Source: a virus. Taken from it: a stretch of DNA of 64,000 nt. The notes below the pieces were generated by a model. It did not search any database. It was given only the letters and a program-made list of their open reading frames with translations, and was not told where the DNA came from. Every line of letters begins with the position of its first letter. Positions within the stretch are counted from its first letter, which is position 1. Below, piece after piece: positions 1 through 10,685 of the stretch. The stretch is taken from IMG/VR virus record IMGVR_UViG_3300028393_000040, positions 18,452-82,451 of that record; one strand, 5' to 3'. A program made the translations under genes and the position numbers.

Positions 1-2713
1 AATTTATATTAGCATAATAATTTTGATTTTTTGTTAAAGGTGTAAACTGAAAAATTGAATAATTAAGTTCTGATCTTGTGATTGTATTTTGACCAATATT
101 AGTATTTGATAATATTTTATTATCTGAATCTATATCATATGTAGATATAAAATCCGCATTTATAATATTAGAATCTGGTAAATCATCTACCGAAAAATTA
201 TATGATCCAGATAAGCATGGATAAATAATATCTGTATAGGCATTCACATAAATTTTATGTAACTCAGGATATGTGTTATTACTGTAAGGTGCTACTAAAA
301 TTTTAATTGTGCTTATTTCTTGAAAGGTTGATTGTGTTCCAAATTTATAACTAGAAATTATATTTCCATTTGAATCGATTTTATATGCACTGATTGGTTG
401 ATTTGTTGGATCAGTTTGTGCATCATAACTCCATGTCCAATACATTGGTACGCTTCCGTAATCTGGTGATAAATTATAAAGTTTACCATTAAAAGGAATA
501 TATGTTGATAATTCTATTTCTCTTGGTGATTGTAAATTATATAAAGGTGAACTAGGTGCTACACCAAGCTGCCCCGTTGAAAAATAATTAAATAAGCTAG
601 GGTCAGTTATAATACTAGATGGTTTGATTTCTAAATTAGCAGAAAGATAGACTGTTATAGTGTCAGGACCAAACCCCGAAACATTTATAAGCCAAGTATT
701 AGCATTAAATGCATATTGTGAATTTGGTTCTATTGGTTGTAAAATATTGCCATTTTGATCAACACCATTAAAGTATAAATCGTTTCTAATGTTACCTTGT
801 GAATCTTTCGCATACCATATTATATTTGAATATGTTAAATCAACATAGGGCCACCCATCAAGAGAATTATTTGTACTTGCATCTATTGTTATTGAATTGC
901 TGGTTTCATTAAAAATATCTAATTCAATACTCCAAGGATTAACTGGCTTCAAATATTTACCAAGTGTTATATTTGTTGCATTGAACGCATCGAGTTGACC
1001 TGCTACACTTGATGATAGACTTGCACGTATTGTAAAATTAAGCTCACCTAAATCAAGATTAGGATAATTTATCAAAAGATCTTTACCAGAAATTACTGGT
1101 ATCCAAGGACTTTTTACTATATCATAAAATTTACCAGTAAGAGATTGCGATAAATTTTCACCATAACTAAAATTAACATAAGGTAGATATTGTGAGGATA
1201 TATTTGTTTTAAATCTTATGTAATCATTTGGACAAGTTGAGTAAAGATCGTAAGATAAACAATTATAATCAGAAGTTATGTAACTTGATAGTTTAACATA
1301 ATTACTATTTAATTGATTTGTTGTTGGATCAACAATTTTAGAATAAAGATAAAAATTTAATGAATTACTATCAACTATAGCAGAATTTGAATCTCTTAAT
1401 GTTGTTTTATATGAATAATAATGGGGTGGATATTTTGTTTCATAAATTTTAGGTTGATCTATTATGTCTGTAAGTTTATATGGGACATTTAAATTCCATG
1501 TTGTTGTTGGGTTTACAGTGCCAAAAATTAATTCTTTTGTTTTTCTAATGTAAGGAGAATCTGCAATATAGCTAACACCTATAAATGAACCTACTAATCC
1601 TTTTGCATAATAAGGAGAACCAGTATAATTGTTAAAATATGCAAAATTACAATTATTTGTAGATAATGTTACATACATTACACAATTTTTAGGACTATGT
1701 AATGCAGAAGCGGGATCTATTGTTGTTTGTATTAATTGAAAATTTGGATTGTTAAACTTATTCGTAGTAGCATTTGGATAATATATAATATAACTAGAAT
1801 TAAACAATGGAACATTGTTATAATATTTTGTTACATCTGGTAAGGTTTGAACAACTAATGCATTGGATATGTTATAGGTTGGGTTGCTAACACAAGCACT
1901 ATAAGTTACGAAAAGAGAATCTACATTTAAAGAATTAGAATAATTTGCTGATAAAGATGGTTCTAAATTTAATGAAATATATGATGGGTTTTTGCTTGTA
2001 AAATCAACAACATTACGATCAACTCTAGTTGTTGATCCGCTTATGCCATATGTTAAGCTATAGTTAGCATAATTAGTAACTGGAATAAAATCCGAAAGAT
2101 TAACAGTTGTGGGTAGTGCAGATAATCGATTATATAAATGATAAACCGTTGCATCATATTCTATTGTTGTTGACGCAAAATATTTAACGGAAGATAACAT
2201 TACCTTAGTACTGGTAGTTAATTGCCACCCATATGGAATTTTTACTAAATCAGTTGGAATGGTAATAAGTTTGTTTGGATATAAAACATACCCTATTGAT
2301 GCATCACTTGTTGGGTTTGGTGTTATATAAAAAAAGTTAAATTCGGAAGGTATTTGAAATGTTTTTCTTATAGTGCTAGTATTATAAGTAAATCCTATTG
2401 GTTTTTGATTACTTACATCTGTACTATATATTGCTGGATATGCGCTGGAAAAATTTCCTGCTGGGTCAAGTGGTGATATAACCGAACCAGTTGAAGTATA
2501 TGAACCCAAAGTAAAAAACTGATTGTATGTGTTGGTATTTAAATATGCATTAGCTATATCATTTGTTGGTCTTTTTTGATATCTAAGATAATTTCTATAA
2601 ATGTAAGGACCTAAATTGGGATCTACAATTTGTGTGTCAGTTTCTGTTACATATGCCTCCGTATCAGGATATTTTCCTGTTGGATTAAAATTAAATGATT
2701 GTAAATTGCCCAT
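1..2713 (-). CDS. Tail/baseplate structural protein, 3' end outside window
   Basis: The frame is open from an ATG at 2713 to the window edge, at least 904 codons with no stop, so the C-terminus is missing. The N-terminus reads MGNLQSFNFNPTGKYPDTEA. The protein is rich in Asn, Ser, Thr and Tyr, with beta-type sequence throughout and no signal peptide or membrane segment. I recognise no domain. It lies directly after gp25, gp6 and the gp7-position gene, where T4 relatives keep gp8-gp10 baseplate genes, so a large baseplate or tail-tip protein is the likely role. A TAAATA box ends nine bases before the ATG. Confidence 0.6.
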   Translation of the reverse strand, partial: MGNLQSFNFNPTGKYPDTEAYVTETDTQIVDPNLGPYIYRNYLRYQKRPTNDIANAYLNTNTYNQFFTLGSYTSTGSVISPLDPAGNFSSAYPAIYSTDVSNQKPIGFTYNTSTIRKTFQIPSEFNFFYITPNPTSDASIGYVLYPNKLITIPTDLVKIPYGWQLTTSTKVMLSSVKYFASTTIEYDATVYHLYNRLSALPTTVNLSDFIPVTNYANYSLTYGISGSTTRVDRNVVDFTSKNPSYISLNLEPSLSANYSNSLNVDSLFVTYSACVSNPTYNISNALVVQTLPDVTKYYNNVPLFNSSYIIYYPNATTNKFNNPNFQLIQTTIDPASALHSPKNCVMYVTLSTNNCNFAYFNNYTGSPYYAKGLVGSFIGVSYIADSPYIRKTKELIFGTVNPTTTWNLNVPYKLTDIIDQPKIYETKYPPHYYSYKTTLRDSNSAIVDSNSLNFYLYSKIVDPTTNQLNSNYVKLSSYITSDYNCLSYDLYSTCPNDYIRFKTNISSQYLPYVNFSYGENLSQSLTGKFYDIVKSPWIPVISGKDLLINYPNLDLGELNFTIRASLSSSVAGQLDAFNATNITLGKYLKPVNPWSIELDIFNETSNSITIDASTNNSLDGWPYVDLTYSNIIWYAKDSQGNIRNDLYFNGVDQNGNILQPIEPNSQYAFNANTWLINVSGFGPDTITVYLSANLEIKPSSIITDPSLFNYFSTGQLGVAPSSPLYNLQSPREIELSTYIPFNGKLYNLSPDYGSVPMYWTWSYDAQTDPTNQPISAYKIDSNGNIISSYKFGTQSTFQEISTIKILVAPYSNNTYPELHKIYVNAYTDIIYPCLSGSYNFSVDDLPDSNIINADFISTYDIDSDNKILSNTNIGQNTITRSELNYSIFQFTPLTKNQNYYANIN

Positions 2714-2722
2714 CTTCTATAA

Positions 2723-2728
2723 TATTTA
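2723..2728 (-). promoter_or_regulatory. Late-type TAAATA box
   Basis: TAAATA on the minus strand, nine bases before the start at 2713. It matches the last six bases of the T4 late promoter TATAAATA. Confidence 0.45.
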
Positions 2729-2755
2729 GATTAAACTCTTTGTTTTTATAGTGGT

Positions 2756-5700
2756 TTATGATATTAACCCTAATCCATTATAAAGCTTATATGAAAATAA
2801 TTGATCAACTATCTGTTCATCTCCTAACCATTGATAAAATGATGAAAGGTTTTGATTTACTGTTGTTTGTGAATTATTCCAATCTATAACATTATCATAA
2901 TATGTTGTACTAATTGTAGGTATAAAATGATAAAACTCATAATAAAAATTCCAAGTAATAACATCTAATCCTATAAAGTCGATTAATGTGCTTATTGGAT
3001 ATGAACTTAACCCTTTAATATTTCCAGTTTGTATTAAATTGTACTTATTTAATGATTTTGTTCGTAGAATAATAGGTGTTCCTGCTGAAACTATGTAATT
3101 ATTTGATAATAGGGTTCCTCTGTTAAAAATACCGTCTTCAGATGCTTTGCTAAAATTATTTTGGTTTTTAGCAGGTGATCCCCATAATCTTGATTGATTA
3201 ATGGATATTAAATCCATTAATCTTTGTATATCGGGTGGGTAACTTAATTGATAATCATCTGTTAGTTCATTAACCGAAGCAGCTAAACTGTAAAGTTCGT
3301 TTATACCACAAACATCAACGTCTGCAATATTTTTGGTAAAATTAGATATTTTTTCATATGACTTAACACCTAAATCATCATGTTTAAATGGATACTCACC
3401 ATATATGGAAGGTAAAAATTCATCAAACATGTATGTGCTATCTTGTAATGTTGGCATAAATGCCAATGATTTCATTTGCGCCCCCAGATCTTTATTTTCG
3501 TTGACCTTGAATGCGTCTACGCTATCATTTATATAAAAATTAAGCGGAATGGATTGACCAGATAAAGAAATTTGATGCGGTGCAATGTCTATGTTATGAT
3601 TATATTTGTTTATCCATTTAAATCCTGTCCAATCTCCATAAGCTTGAGCAGACTTTTGATATGGGTTATATTGAATGATTGTACCAGACTGATCAGTTGG
3701 TGAAAAAAACGTAAATCCTTTTGGGTTTACATAAAATTTATTTATGAATTTTTTTGTATTGCTATTAAAAACATAAACTTGATTTTCAACAGAATTTATA
3801 ACGTATATAAATCCTCTTGCGTCTGATGCTATACCTTCCAATGCTGTCTCTGATGTATTATCGTCGGGAACAGTTAATCCTTTATCTGGATAGACATTAT
3901 ATTCTGAAACTGCTGATGAAGTAATGTTGCCATTTGCTACAAGAATATTCTTTATACATTTATTAAGATAATTGAACGTGTCAATTGTTTTGTTTTTGTG
4001 ATCTGAAACCAAACTATCTGGTAATCTTGATGTACTACCATTCCAATAAGCTAATCCATATTCTATTGATCTTGAATTCACACCCGTTAACAAATCGTTA
4101 TATATTGCATCAACTATTAAACCTACATCTCTGTTGCAAATCTGAATTATACTAGAATTTGTGTTTATTAAATATTGTTTTGCTGCAACATAATTAGAAA
4201 CTTGATTTTGTAAAAGTGATCGGTTTGCTATTATGATATTGGCAATATTAATATCAGTTGCTGTTGCAGAACCAGCTGGAAAATATGAATTTAATGCACC
4301 GCTATTTTGAAGAGGATATACTATGTTAGCAACTCTTGCTGCTACATTTGCTTGTCTTGCGCTATCGGTAACAATATTATTATTTGTAACATATGTTGCA
4401 ATCTGTAAAATAGCATTAATAGTTGGTTGTACTTCTTCTGTCGGTATAACTGGTATATTTATACCATTTCCTGTGGTTAATGTTTTTAATACACCCTTAA
4501 AATATAAATTACCAACTTCAATACAGCGATGATTTGCATTATTTGCAATATCAGATGATAATGCATCTACTATATACCCAGTATCTCTAAAGCATTTTGC
4601 TGTTAAAGTTGGGTTATTAGACATTGCATCTGGATAGTTAGTAATCGAATAATCAACAACTGCTTGTTGTATTTGAGACTTTGCTGTTAAAAGTTGTTGA
4701 CTTGCTAACTGATATGAAGAGTTGGAAATAGCACCATATGGTTTACTTGCAGGAACATTATCAAGACTTAAAATTATTTTATTAATGTTATTAATACTAT
4801 TGGTTATCGTATCAGATTGAGGAGATGGTGTATAAATTAATTCTGTAGGGTTGTCACGAGTTGTTGTTAACGGCGTGTCGTCATAATTAGATATATCAAT
4901 TGTTGCAACACTTCCAGAAAGATTATCAATTGTTGCTATTCTAGAATATGAATATGTAAACCATATGTTTTGATTTATGTCAACAGTAAGGTTATTTAAG
5001 CCTCTTATATTACCAAATGAACTTAAAAGATTTCCATTAGTATCTCTTTTTTCAAGTGATCCAATTGAATTATAAATGTCATTGGAAAGAGCTACCCATA
5101 CGTTATTATTACAATCAACTAAGACATCTTGTGGACAAGTTGATACAGGATAATTTATGGTTTTTAAAACGTTTCCATTTTCATCATATTTTATAAGATA
5201 ACCGCTTGCATAATTTGAGTAAGTTACCCAAACGTTATTGAATGTATCAGTATCTAAATATGTTGGCTCAACAAAATTTTGAGTTTCAATGGCAATATTA
5301 ATTGGTTCATTTGCTTTATACCAATCATTATTAATATTTGGTTTTAATGAAACTAATGGATTTACAGCAAATTTAAATTTTCCGTTATTATCAAATTTTA
5401 ATATTGATGATGTATCATATAACGTCATCCAAATATTTTGTTTTCCATCGAGTGAAATTGATGCTGGAGAAACTTGATTTTCTACAAAGAATGTCAGATT
5501 ATTATCTGTTGCAACTTGATTAATATCAATTGCACATAATATTGTGCCACTTGATGAAAATTTATAAAGATAATTTAAGTCACCATCACATGCCCATGCT
5601 TGATGTATCGGTGGTGGTAATACAGCAATACTATTTATATTATGAAATCCTGATGTGGAATAGTTGTCTTTTGTAAAATCGGGTGTTTGTATAATCGGAA

Positions 5701-6754
5701 CATTAAAATTATAAAGCTGTATTGTTTGTAAATTTTGATTATTCTCCAATAAAAAATTTTGCGGAGCATGATATTCCACGAGTCCAATCACACCTGCATT
5801 TGGATTTGATATCCAAATTTTGTTTGAATAATCATTTCCTGACAATGTAGGAGACATAAATGTCGAAGAAGCTGTTAAGATGACATTTAAAGTTGTTTGA
5901 TATGGAACGTTTAAAAATGTTTTGCAATATCCAGATGCAAGATATCCATTTTGATCTGTTTTTTTGATTTCTAGGGGTGTGGTAAAGTATGAACTTAAAT
6001 TTACGGTTCCTGCATGAATATTAATATTGGATGATGCATTGCATGGAAAGTAATGACAGAAATTTGATTGTTCGTTAATTGGTGTAATTTCATTACCATC
6101 ATTGAAAGTATCTTTATACTGTTTCCAATTGATATTAAAAATAACAGGGTGTTGAATTGCTGACCATCTAGGATTTATAAAATCTCTTATTCCATTTTCG
6201 GATACTTTAATGTAATCTGGTTCTCTATAATAAAAAATGTGTGGTTGTAATGCAATTGCCTCACTGTTACTATATCCCAATGTTATGTATTCTCTGTTAC
6301 CGTCTATTACATTTAATCCGCTCGTTTGTAATGTTGCTAAAATGGTTGTATAAGGTTGATTTGATATAGCTAAATCAAAGTTATAAAGGTCATCAACAAA
6401 GTAAAACTCTGCTGTTCCACTAACACCAGCAAATGTACCACTAAGTGTATTTAAATTATTATTGCTATCTAAAAATAAAGAGGTATCTTTGGTTTTTATG
6501 GAATAAATTTGTTTGCCGCTTAAATCATAGAATCTACATTCTGGTCTTAAGAATGACCATTTATAGGTGTTAGCTTGTGGTGTGTATGATCTTGAATACT
6601 TGCTATCCAATGTTACAATATGATCACCTTCATAAGAAGACGTTATGTTGATTTTAAATGGAAACCTATTAATGTGACCAGCATAAGTTGGTGGTGGTGT
6701 AAAATCAAAATATATTGATTCGTTTAATGGTAATGGAAATTCAACTATATACAT
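2756..6754 (-). CDS. Baseplate wedge protein, gp7-position, with beta-propeller
   Basis: 1332 residues, starting six bases after gp6 and so in the position of T4 gp7 (1032 residues), the wedge initiator. Residues about 385-620 hold propeller-like blades of the Vgb/NHL kind (for example NVWVTYSNYASGYLIKYDENG), with another blade-like piece near 978-1010. Two copies of an alpha-helical motif, RDxGxIVDAxxxD followed by R-x-IE-x-G, lie near 718-755 and 871-910; I recall this motif from structural proteins of T4-like marine phages. The C-terminal 200 residues look like an ordinary structural domain. The gp7 assignment rests on gene order and size, not on sequence I can align. Confidence 0.55.
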   Translation of the reverse strand: MYIVEFPLPLNESIYFDFTPPPTYAGHINRFPFKINITSSYEGDHIVTLDSKYSRSYTPQANTYKWSFLRPECRFYDLSGKQIYSIKTKDTSLFLDSNNNLNTLSGTFAGVSGTAEFYFVDDLYNFDLAISNQPYTTILATLQTSGLNVIDGNREYITLGYSNSEAIALQPHIFYYREPDYIKVSENGIRDFINPRWSAIQHPVIFNINWKQYKDTFNDGNEITPINEQSNFCHYFPCNASSNINIHAGTVNLSSYFTTPLEIKKTDQNGYLASGYCKTFLNVPYQTTLNVILTASSTFMSPTLSGNDYSNKIWISNPNAGVIGLVEYHAPQNFLLENNQNLQTIQLYNFNVPIIQTPDFTKDNYSTSGFHNINSIAVLPPPIHQAWACDGDLNYLYKFSSSGTILCAIDINQVATDNNLTFFVENQVSPASISLDGKQNIWMTLYDTSSILKFDNNGKFKFAVNPLVSLKPNINNDWYKANEPINIAIETQNFVEPTYLDTDTFNNVWVTYSNYASGYLIKYDENGNVLKTINYPVSTCPQDVLVDCNNNVWVALSNDIYNSIGSLEKRDTNGNLLSSFGNIRGLNNLTVDINQNIWFTYSYSRIATIDNLSGSVATIDISNYDDTPLTTTRDNPTELIYTPSPQSDTITNSINNINKIILSLDNVPASKPYGAISNSSYQLASQQLLTAKSQIQQAVVDYSITNYPDAMSNNPTLTAKCFRDTGYIVDALSSDIANNANHRCIEVGNLYFKGVLKTLTTGNGINIPVIPTEEVQPTINAILQIATYVTNNNIVTDSARQANVAARVANIVYPLQNSGALNSYFPAGSATATDINIANIIIANRSLLQNQVSNYVAAKQYLINTNSSIIQICNRDVGLIVDAIYNDLLTGVNSRSIEYGLAYWNGSTSRLPDSLVSDHKNKTIDTFNYLNKCIKNILVANGNITSSAVSEYNVYPDKGLTVPDDNTSETALEGIASDARGFIYVINSVENQVYVFNSNTKKFINKFYVNPKGFTFFSPTDQSGTIIQYNPYQKSAQAYGDWTGFKWINKYNHNIDIAPHQISLSGQSIPLNFYINDSVDAFKVNENKDLGAQMKSLAFMPTLQDSTYMFDEFLPSIYGEYPFKHDDLGVKSYEKISNFTKNIADVDVCGINELYSLAASVNELTDDYQLSYPPDIQRLMDLISINQSRLWGSPAKNQNNFSKASEDGIFNRGTLLSNNYIVSAGTPIILRTKSLNKYNLIQTGNIKGLSSYPISTLIDFIGLDVITWNFYYEFYHFIPTISTTYYDNVIDWNNSQTTVNQNLSSFYQWLGDEQIVDQLFSYKLYNGLGLIS

Positions 6755-6759
6755 AGTTT

Positions 6760-8553
6760 TTAATAGTCTGTTACTTGTATAACCCCAGAAGGTTCTATTA
6801 TCTCAATTCTGGAAATTAAATTTGTAATATTGTTGAATTTTGGATATTGGAAATATTGCAATTGTATATTTTGTGTAGTAACATTTGCGTCTAGGTTAGC
6901 ATATGTTTCATTCCATATAATCAATGAAAGACCGTTAACATATGTATTTGTATCGCTTCTATAAGTTTGAAATGATTCAATGCCATCAACATTTGTAATG
7001 TCAGTTGATAGTTGATTAATATCAATCATCTGACCTAAAGTTGAAGTGGTATTATTAAAGTAAGAATTTATAATTTTAATAACATCATTTAATATACCAG
7101 AAGATGCTCTTCTCGTGTTTGAACTTTTACGAATTAAAAGTTTACATTTAGAAATATCATTAATGTTTACTTTAGATAATGGAGATTTTACATAAAAATC
7201 TAAATCCATATAAACTGGATCAATTGGTACAACCTGTGACGTTAAAACTTTACCAGCCTGTAAATCATTTAAAATGAGTTCTTTTTGTGCAGCATTTACA
7301 TATTGTTGGGTTCCATTTAATGGAACAAGATACACATAAATGTTGTTAAAGTTACAACTGTTTGCAAATTGAACTTGGTTATATAATACTCTACCATCAA
7401 GTTGAGGGTAATTTAAACCAATATCATAAAGATACTTTAAATGACCTGTTAAGTAATCATCATTGTTAACTACATGAACATCTGATATGATATTGTTATA
7501 ATTATTTTTAATAAAGTTTTTAAAGTCTAACGTTGTGACTAATCTTTGTTGGTAACTGAAATTTTTTGATGCATTGCTTCTAATTTGATCAACGCTTTCT
7601 TCTTGTGAATAAGGATTTGATGGATATTCATTAGATAACGAAATATACTTGATTTGATCACTTGTTAATAAAGATGAAATTTGAGAACTAGTTAAAATAT
7701 CATTTTGGATTTCTGAAAAATTAATGCTATTATATGGAATTAAACTACTAGTGTTTATAGTGTTTGCAGCTATAGTTTGTGCATCGGGATCTAAATTTAG
7801 ATAATAAACAATTACATTGTCATTTATATTTAAAGATTTGCCATTAATATTATCACCAAATTTAATTTCATAATTTTGATTTGGGTTATATCTTAATTCA
7901 TAAACTCTATCAGTTGATTTATTTAAAAATAAATTTTGAGTCTGTGACCACTGTGACCAAGTACCAGTATTAATATCCTTTACATAAACAAAAATATTAA
8001 AATGATCAATATAAGTTGATGTGCCTAAATTTAAATATAAAACTTCATTGTTATTACCTAATGCATTATAAGTTGGATATTCTTGAAACTGTCCTTGGTA
8101 TAAGAATAAATCAGAAATTTGATTCTGTAAATGAATTAACCCGTCAGCAGTATTTGTAAAATATATGTCATTATTAACCGAAAAACTTGTTCCACCAACA
8201 CTTAAATATGTGTATCTAGGTATTATATAATTTCCAGCTGGTAAATTAGTTTTTGAGTTAATATTGTACCCAACAGTTTGTGTAACTTTACCAACAGGAT
8301 TATAATTTAAAAGTTTTACAATTCTATTCATGTTTTCATAGATTTGTGCTTCTGAAAACAAACTTTCTGATGATGTTTTATTTAAATAGTATAAAAGTGT
8401 ACTGAAAGTATAGCTTATTACGTCTATCAATGCAGATAAATTTGATCCTTGATAATTTTGATCGGTGAATATCTGTCCTTCGTTTAGTCTTTGAACTATT
8501 AGATCTCTTATACTAGTACCGTCAAAAGAAATGTATGAATTGTTATTAGCCAT
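6760..8553 (-). CDS. 6: Baseplate wedge subunit gp6
   Basis: 597 residues against 660 in T4 gp6. This is the baseplate-J-like wedge protein that forms the ring around the central hub. It has the characteristic start SFDGTSIRDLIVQRLN and an early DVISYTFSTLLYYLNKTSSE helix region, followed by beta-rich central domains and a C-terminal region with DLDFYVKSP. It follows gp25, as in many T4-like phages, and is followed by the gp7-position gene after six bases. No TAARTA box lies right at its start, so it is probably read through from the gp25 promoter. Confidence 0.85.
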   Translation of the reverse strand: MANNNSYISFDGTSIRDLIVQRLNEGQIFTDQNYQGSNLSALIDVISYTFSTLLYYLNKTSSESLFSEAQIYENMNRIVKLLNYNPVGKVTQTVGYNINSKTNLPAGNYIIPRYTYLSVGGTSFSVNNDIYFTNTADGLIHLQNQISDLFLYQGQFQEYPTYNALGNNNEVLYLNLGTSTYIDHFNIFVYVKDINTGTWSQWSQTQNLFLNKSTDRVYELRYNPNQNYEIKFGDNINGKSLNINDNVIVYYLNLDPDAQTIAANTINTSSLIPYNSINFSEIQNDILTSSQISSLLTSDQIKYISLSNEYPSNPYSQEESVDQIRSNASKNFSYQQRLVTTLDFKNFIKNNYNNIISDVHVVNNDDYLTGHLKYLYDIGLNYPQLDGRVLYNQVQFANSCNFNNIYVYLVPLNGTQQYVNAAQKELILNDLQAGKVLTSQVVPIDPVYMDLDFYVKSPLSKVNINDISKCKLLIRKSSNTRRASSGILNDVIKIINSYFNNTTSTLGQMIDINQLSTDITNVDGIESFQTYRSDTNTYVNGLSLIIWNETYANLDANVTTQNIQLQYFQYPKFNNITNLISRIEIIEPSGVIQVTDY

Positions 8554-8567
8554 TATTAATAATTATC

Positions 8568-9164
8568 TTAAACTATCACTTGTCCTCCCATTTGAGCAAG
8601 AATAGTGATAACATCCTTGTTTGGTAAATCTTTAAATTGATAAAATACACTTATCGCATAACCTTCGCCATAAGATGCAGTTGGATTTTTTGAAATTGTA
8701 TTGTTGTTTCTTACAAATACTGAAAGTTGACTACCATCTAAATTATATGATGGTGAATTGTTTTGATTTGGTACAACATAAACTTGTAAAACTGTGATTC
8801 TTGGTTCATATTGTGTTATGCCATCATATATTAAGTTTCCTATTGCTTGTGCACCTAATTCACTAACTGGCTCAAATAAAAATGATTCTAAAGAACAACC
8901 AAAATTGGGATCTAAAACTTTTTGACCTTTCATGGTTGTAAAAAGGTTTCTTATTGAGTTTTTAACAGCTTGAATATCAGTATCTACAGATATATCACCA
9001 CCTTGTGCTGGTTTATCTCCTAATCCAACATTATTAGAAAAAGAAAGATCCAAGTGCAAATCTTTATAAACTGGACTAGTAATGGTAACTTGATTACTAT
9101 TTAAAGTATTAGGTGAATTAACTTTTTTTGGTTGAATTAAATTATTTAGGTCGATTGTTGCCAT
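8568..9164 (-). CDS. 25: Baseplate wedge protein gp25 (lysozyme-like fold)
   Basis: 198 residues against 132 in T4 gp25, because of an N-terminal extension of about 60 residues. The core DIQAVKNSIRNLFTTMKGQK, LDPNFGCSLESFLFEP and the conserved YEPRI signature (about 120-124) identify the gp25/W family that joins the sheath to the wedge. It is the first gene of the minus-strand baseplate operon, divergent from the gene at 9191. A TAAGTA box lies 14 bases before its ATG. Confidence 0.88.
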   Translation of the reverse strand: MATIDLNNLIQPKKVNSPNTLNSNQVTITSPVYKDLHLDLSFSNNVGLGDKPAQGGDISVDTDIQAVKNSIRNLFTTMKGQKVLDPNFGCSLESFLFEPVSELGAQAIGNLIYDGITQYEPRITVLQVYVVPNQNNSPSYNLDGSQLSVFVRNNNTISKNPTASYGEGYAISVFYQFKDLPNKDVITILAQMGGQVIV

Positions 9165-9182
9165 GACAAGTGTAAATATACT
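9155..9182 (+). promoter_or_regulatory. Sigma70-like promoter, TTGTTG-N16-TATACT
   Basis: -35 at 9155-9160, -10 at 9177-9182, eight bases before the ATG at 9191. The -35 is weak, but the 16-base spacer matches the other promoters here. A TAAATA box at 9173-9178 overlaps the -10 and offers a late alternative. Confidence 0.45.
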
Positions 9183-9186
9183 TATA
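9179..9186 (-). promoter_or_regulatory. Late-type box TATAAGTA for gp25
   Basis: TATAAGTA on the minus strand, one base different from TATAAATA, 14 bases before gp25. It overlaps the -10 box of the plus-strand gene at 9191. Confidence 0.5.
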
Positions 9187-9190
9187 GCAT

Positions 9191-9775
9191 ATGACCAAGT
9201 TTAATAAATTTGATACACTTTTAGAAACAGCCTTTTCACATTACTCAAATGGTGGATTCCGTGAGGGTAGTCCAGTAAGACTTAAACCTTCATTTCTAAA
9301 AAGCAATTATTTTATCAACCATTATAGTGGTGATGAAGTTTTTGTTAATTGGATTACTGATTTAATCGAAAGAAATTATTTCTTCTTTATCAAAAGAGTT
9401 GTTGGTCATGGTGCAATGCAGGATGTAAAGGACGCAAATGATAATGAAGGTGCGGGTATGGCTTACTTAATTTTAAAGCAAGATCCTAGAAGTGTATCAG
9501 TTCCTACAGAGTTAGGAGAATTCACCGTTCCTGCTAGTTTTGAAATACTTGAAGTTTTAAAGTTTGGAAATAATCTTCCTCCAGTTCAAGGAACACCAAA
9601 TAAGTACGAGCTTCCTATTGGTGATCAGAAAGCTCAACCAGTTAAAATTGACATTACTATTAATAATCGTCCTTCTGATGATGAGTTACCTTTAACTAAT
9701 ACTGCAATCCCTGCATCCCCTGCTAGTGGTGCAGTATATGCTAAACCTACAAAGCTTAAAAAATATTCTCGATAG
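9191..9775 (+). CDS. Unknown protein with LLE N-terminal motif
   Basis: 194 residues, not recognised. It begins MTKFNKFDTLLETAF, resembling the short amphipathic capsid-targeting leaders of T4 internal head proteins that end in L/I-x-E. The middle is a compact, probably folded domain with KPSFLKSNYF and GAGMAYLILKQDPRS; the last 50 residues are Pro/Ala/Thr-rich and end in a basic stretch. Its end overlaps the converging clamp-loader gene by 20 bases. No membrane segment or signal peptide. Confidence 0.6.
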   Translation: MTKFNKFDTLLETAFSHYSNGGFREGSPVRLKPSFLKSNYFINHYSGDEVFVNWITDLIERNYFFFIKRVVGHGAMQDVKDANDNEGAGMAYLILKQDPRSVSVPTELGEFTVPASFEILEVLKFGNNLPPVQGTPNKYELPIGDQKAQPVKIDITINNRPSDDELPLTNTAIPASPASGAVYAKPTKLKKYSR

Positions 9776-10685
9776 CCATTAGGCAACAAAAGAAGTTAAT
9801 TTCGTGATCTACTACGAAATTGTCTCTATATAAATGTTCGCCTATATCAAGTAAGATTCTTTTCTTCTTATCGTCCTTTATATTTGCCGAATTATAGAAG
9901 AAATCCATAATTTCTTTCATAAGAGTCTGATAATCTCCAGCAAAACTTCTTTCGTTTTCTATGACGATCTTTCGTATCTCAATAGAATCGATTTTACATG
10001 TCAAATTGGTATATACTTTCTTTGCCAAATTCTTAATATCATCAGACTCTTTAATTGTCAGTGCACCTGAAGCAGAAAATCTCTGTAAATCATTGATAAT
10101 CCTCCTTAAATCAGGATAGTGTTTTTTGATATGTTCTACCAAAGTAATCTTTTGTTGCTCATCTACAGTTATATTCTCAGATTTAAGAATATAACTGCAT
10201 CTTTTAATACAATCAGTTATATCAGGTTGTATCTTAAACCTCAAACACCTAGATTGTATGGGTTCAATGATTCTATTAATATAGTTCGCCGTTAAAATGA
10301 ATCTAGTGGTATTAGAATACTCTTCCATTACGCTTCTCAAGATCCTTTGAGCTTCCCCTGACGTACCACAAAATTCATCTAATATGATTACCTTCTTTTT
10401 ACCATCAAGTGATGAGGTTTGCGCAAAAGAAATTACCTTGTTTCTTATTGTGTCTACGCCATTTTCATCTGATGCATTAATGTAAAGATATTGGCATTTC
10501 AATACATCATTAACTAAGATCTTGGCAAGAGTTGTTTTACCTGTTCCAGCATTACCATGTAGAAGCAAATGTGGAGTATTTTCGTCTATAGTTGAAAAAA
10601 ACTTTGAATTCTCTTCAGACAATACCAAATCTTGCAAAATTTTGGGTCTGTATTTTTCGACCCATAATTGATTATACAAACTCAT
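9756..10685 (-). CDS. 44: Sliding-clamp loader large subunit gp44
   Basis: 309 residues (T4 gp44: 319). This AAA+ ATPase of the RFC type opens the sliding clamp and loads it on DNA together with gp62. It begins with the RFC box LWVEKYRPK (7-15). Walker A GNAGTGKT is at 44-51, Walker B ILDEFC at 101-106 (DEFC rather than DEAD), sensor 1 LTAN at 131-134 and the SRC arginine-finger motif at 145-147. The gp62-like subunit lies 32 kb away at 42345. It has its own sigma70-like promoter, and the -10 box ends seven bases before the ATG. Confidence 0.93.
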   Translation of the reverse strand: MSLYNQLWVEKYRPKILQDLVLSEENSKFFSTIDENTPHLLLHGNAGTGKTTLAKILVNDVLKCQYLYINASDENGVDTIRNKVISFAQTSSLDGKKKVIILDEFCGTSGEAQRILRSVMEEYSNTTRFILTANYINRIIEPIQSRCLRFKIQPDITDCIKRCSYILKSENITVDEQQKITLVEHIKKHYPDLRRIINDLQRFSASGALTIKESDDIKNLAKKVYTNLTCKIDSIEIRKIVIENERSFAGDYQTLMKEIMDFFYNSANIKDDKKKRILLDIGEHLYRDNFVVDHEINFFCCLMAIENIF

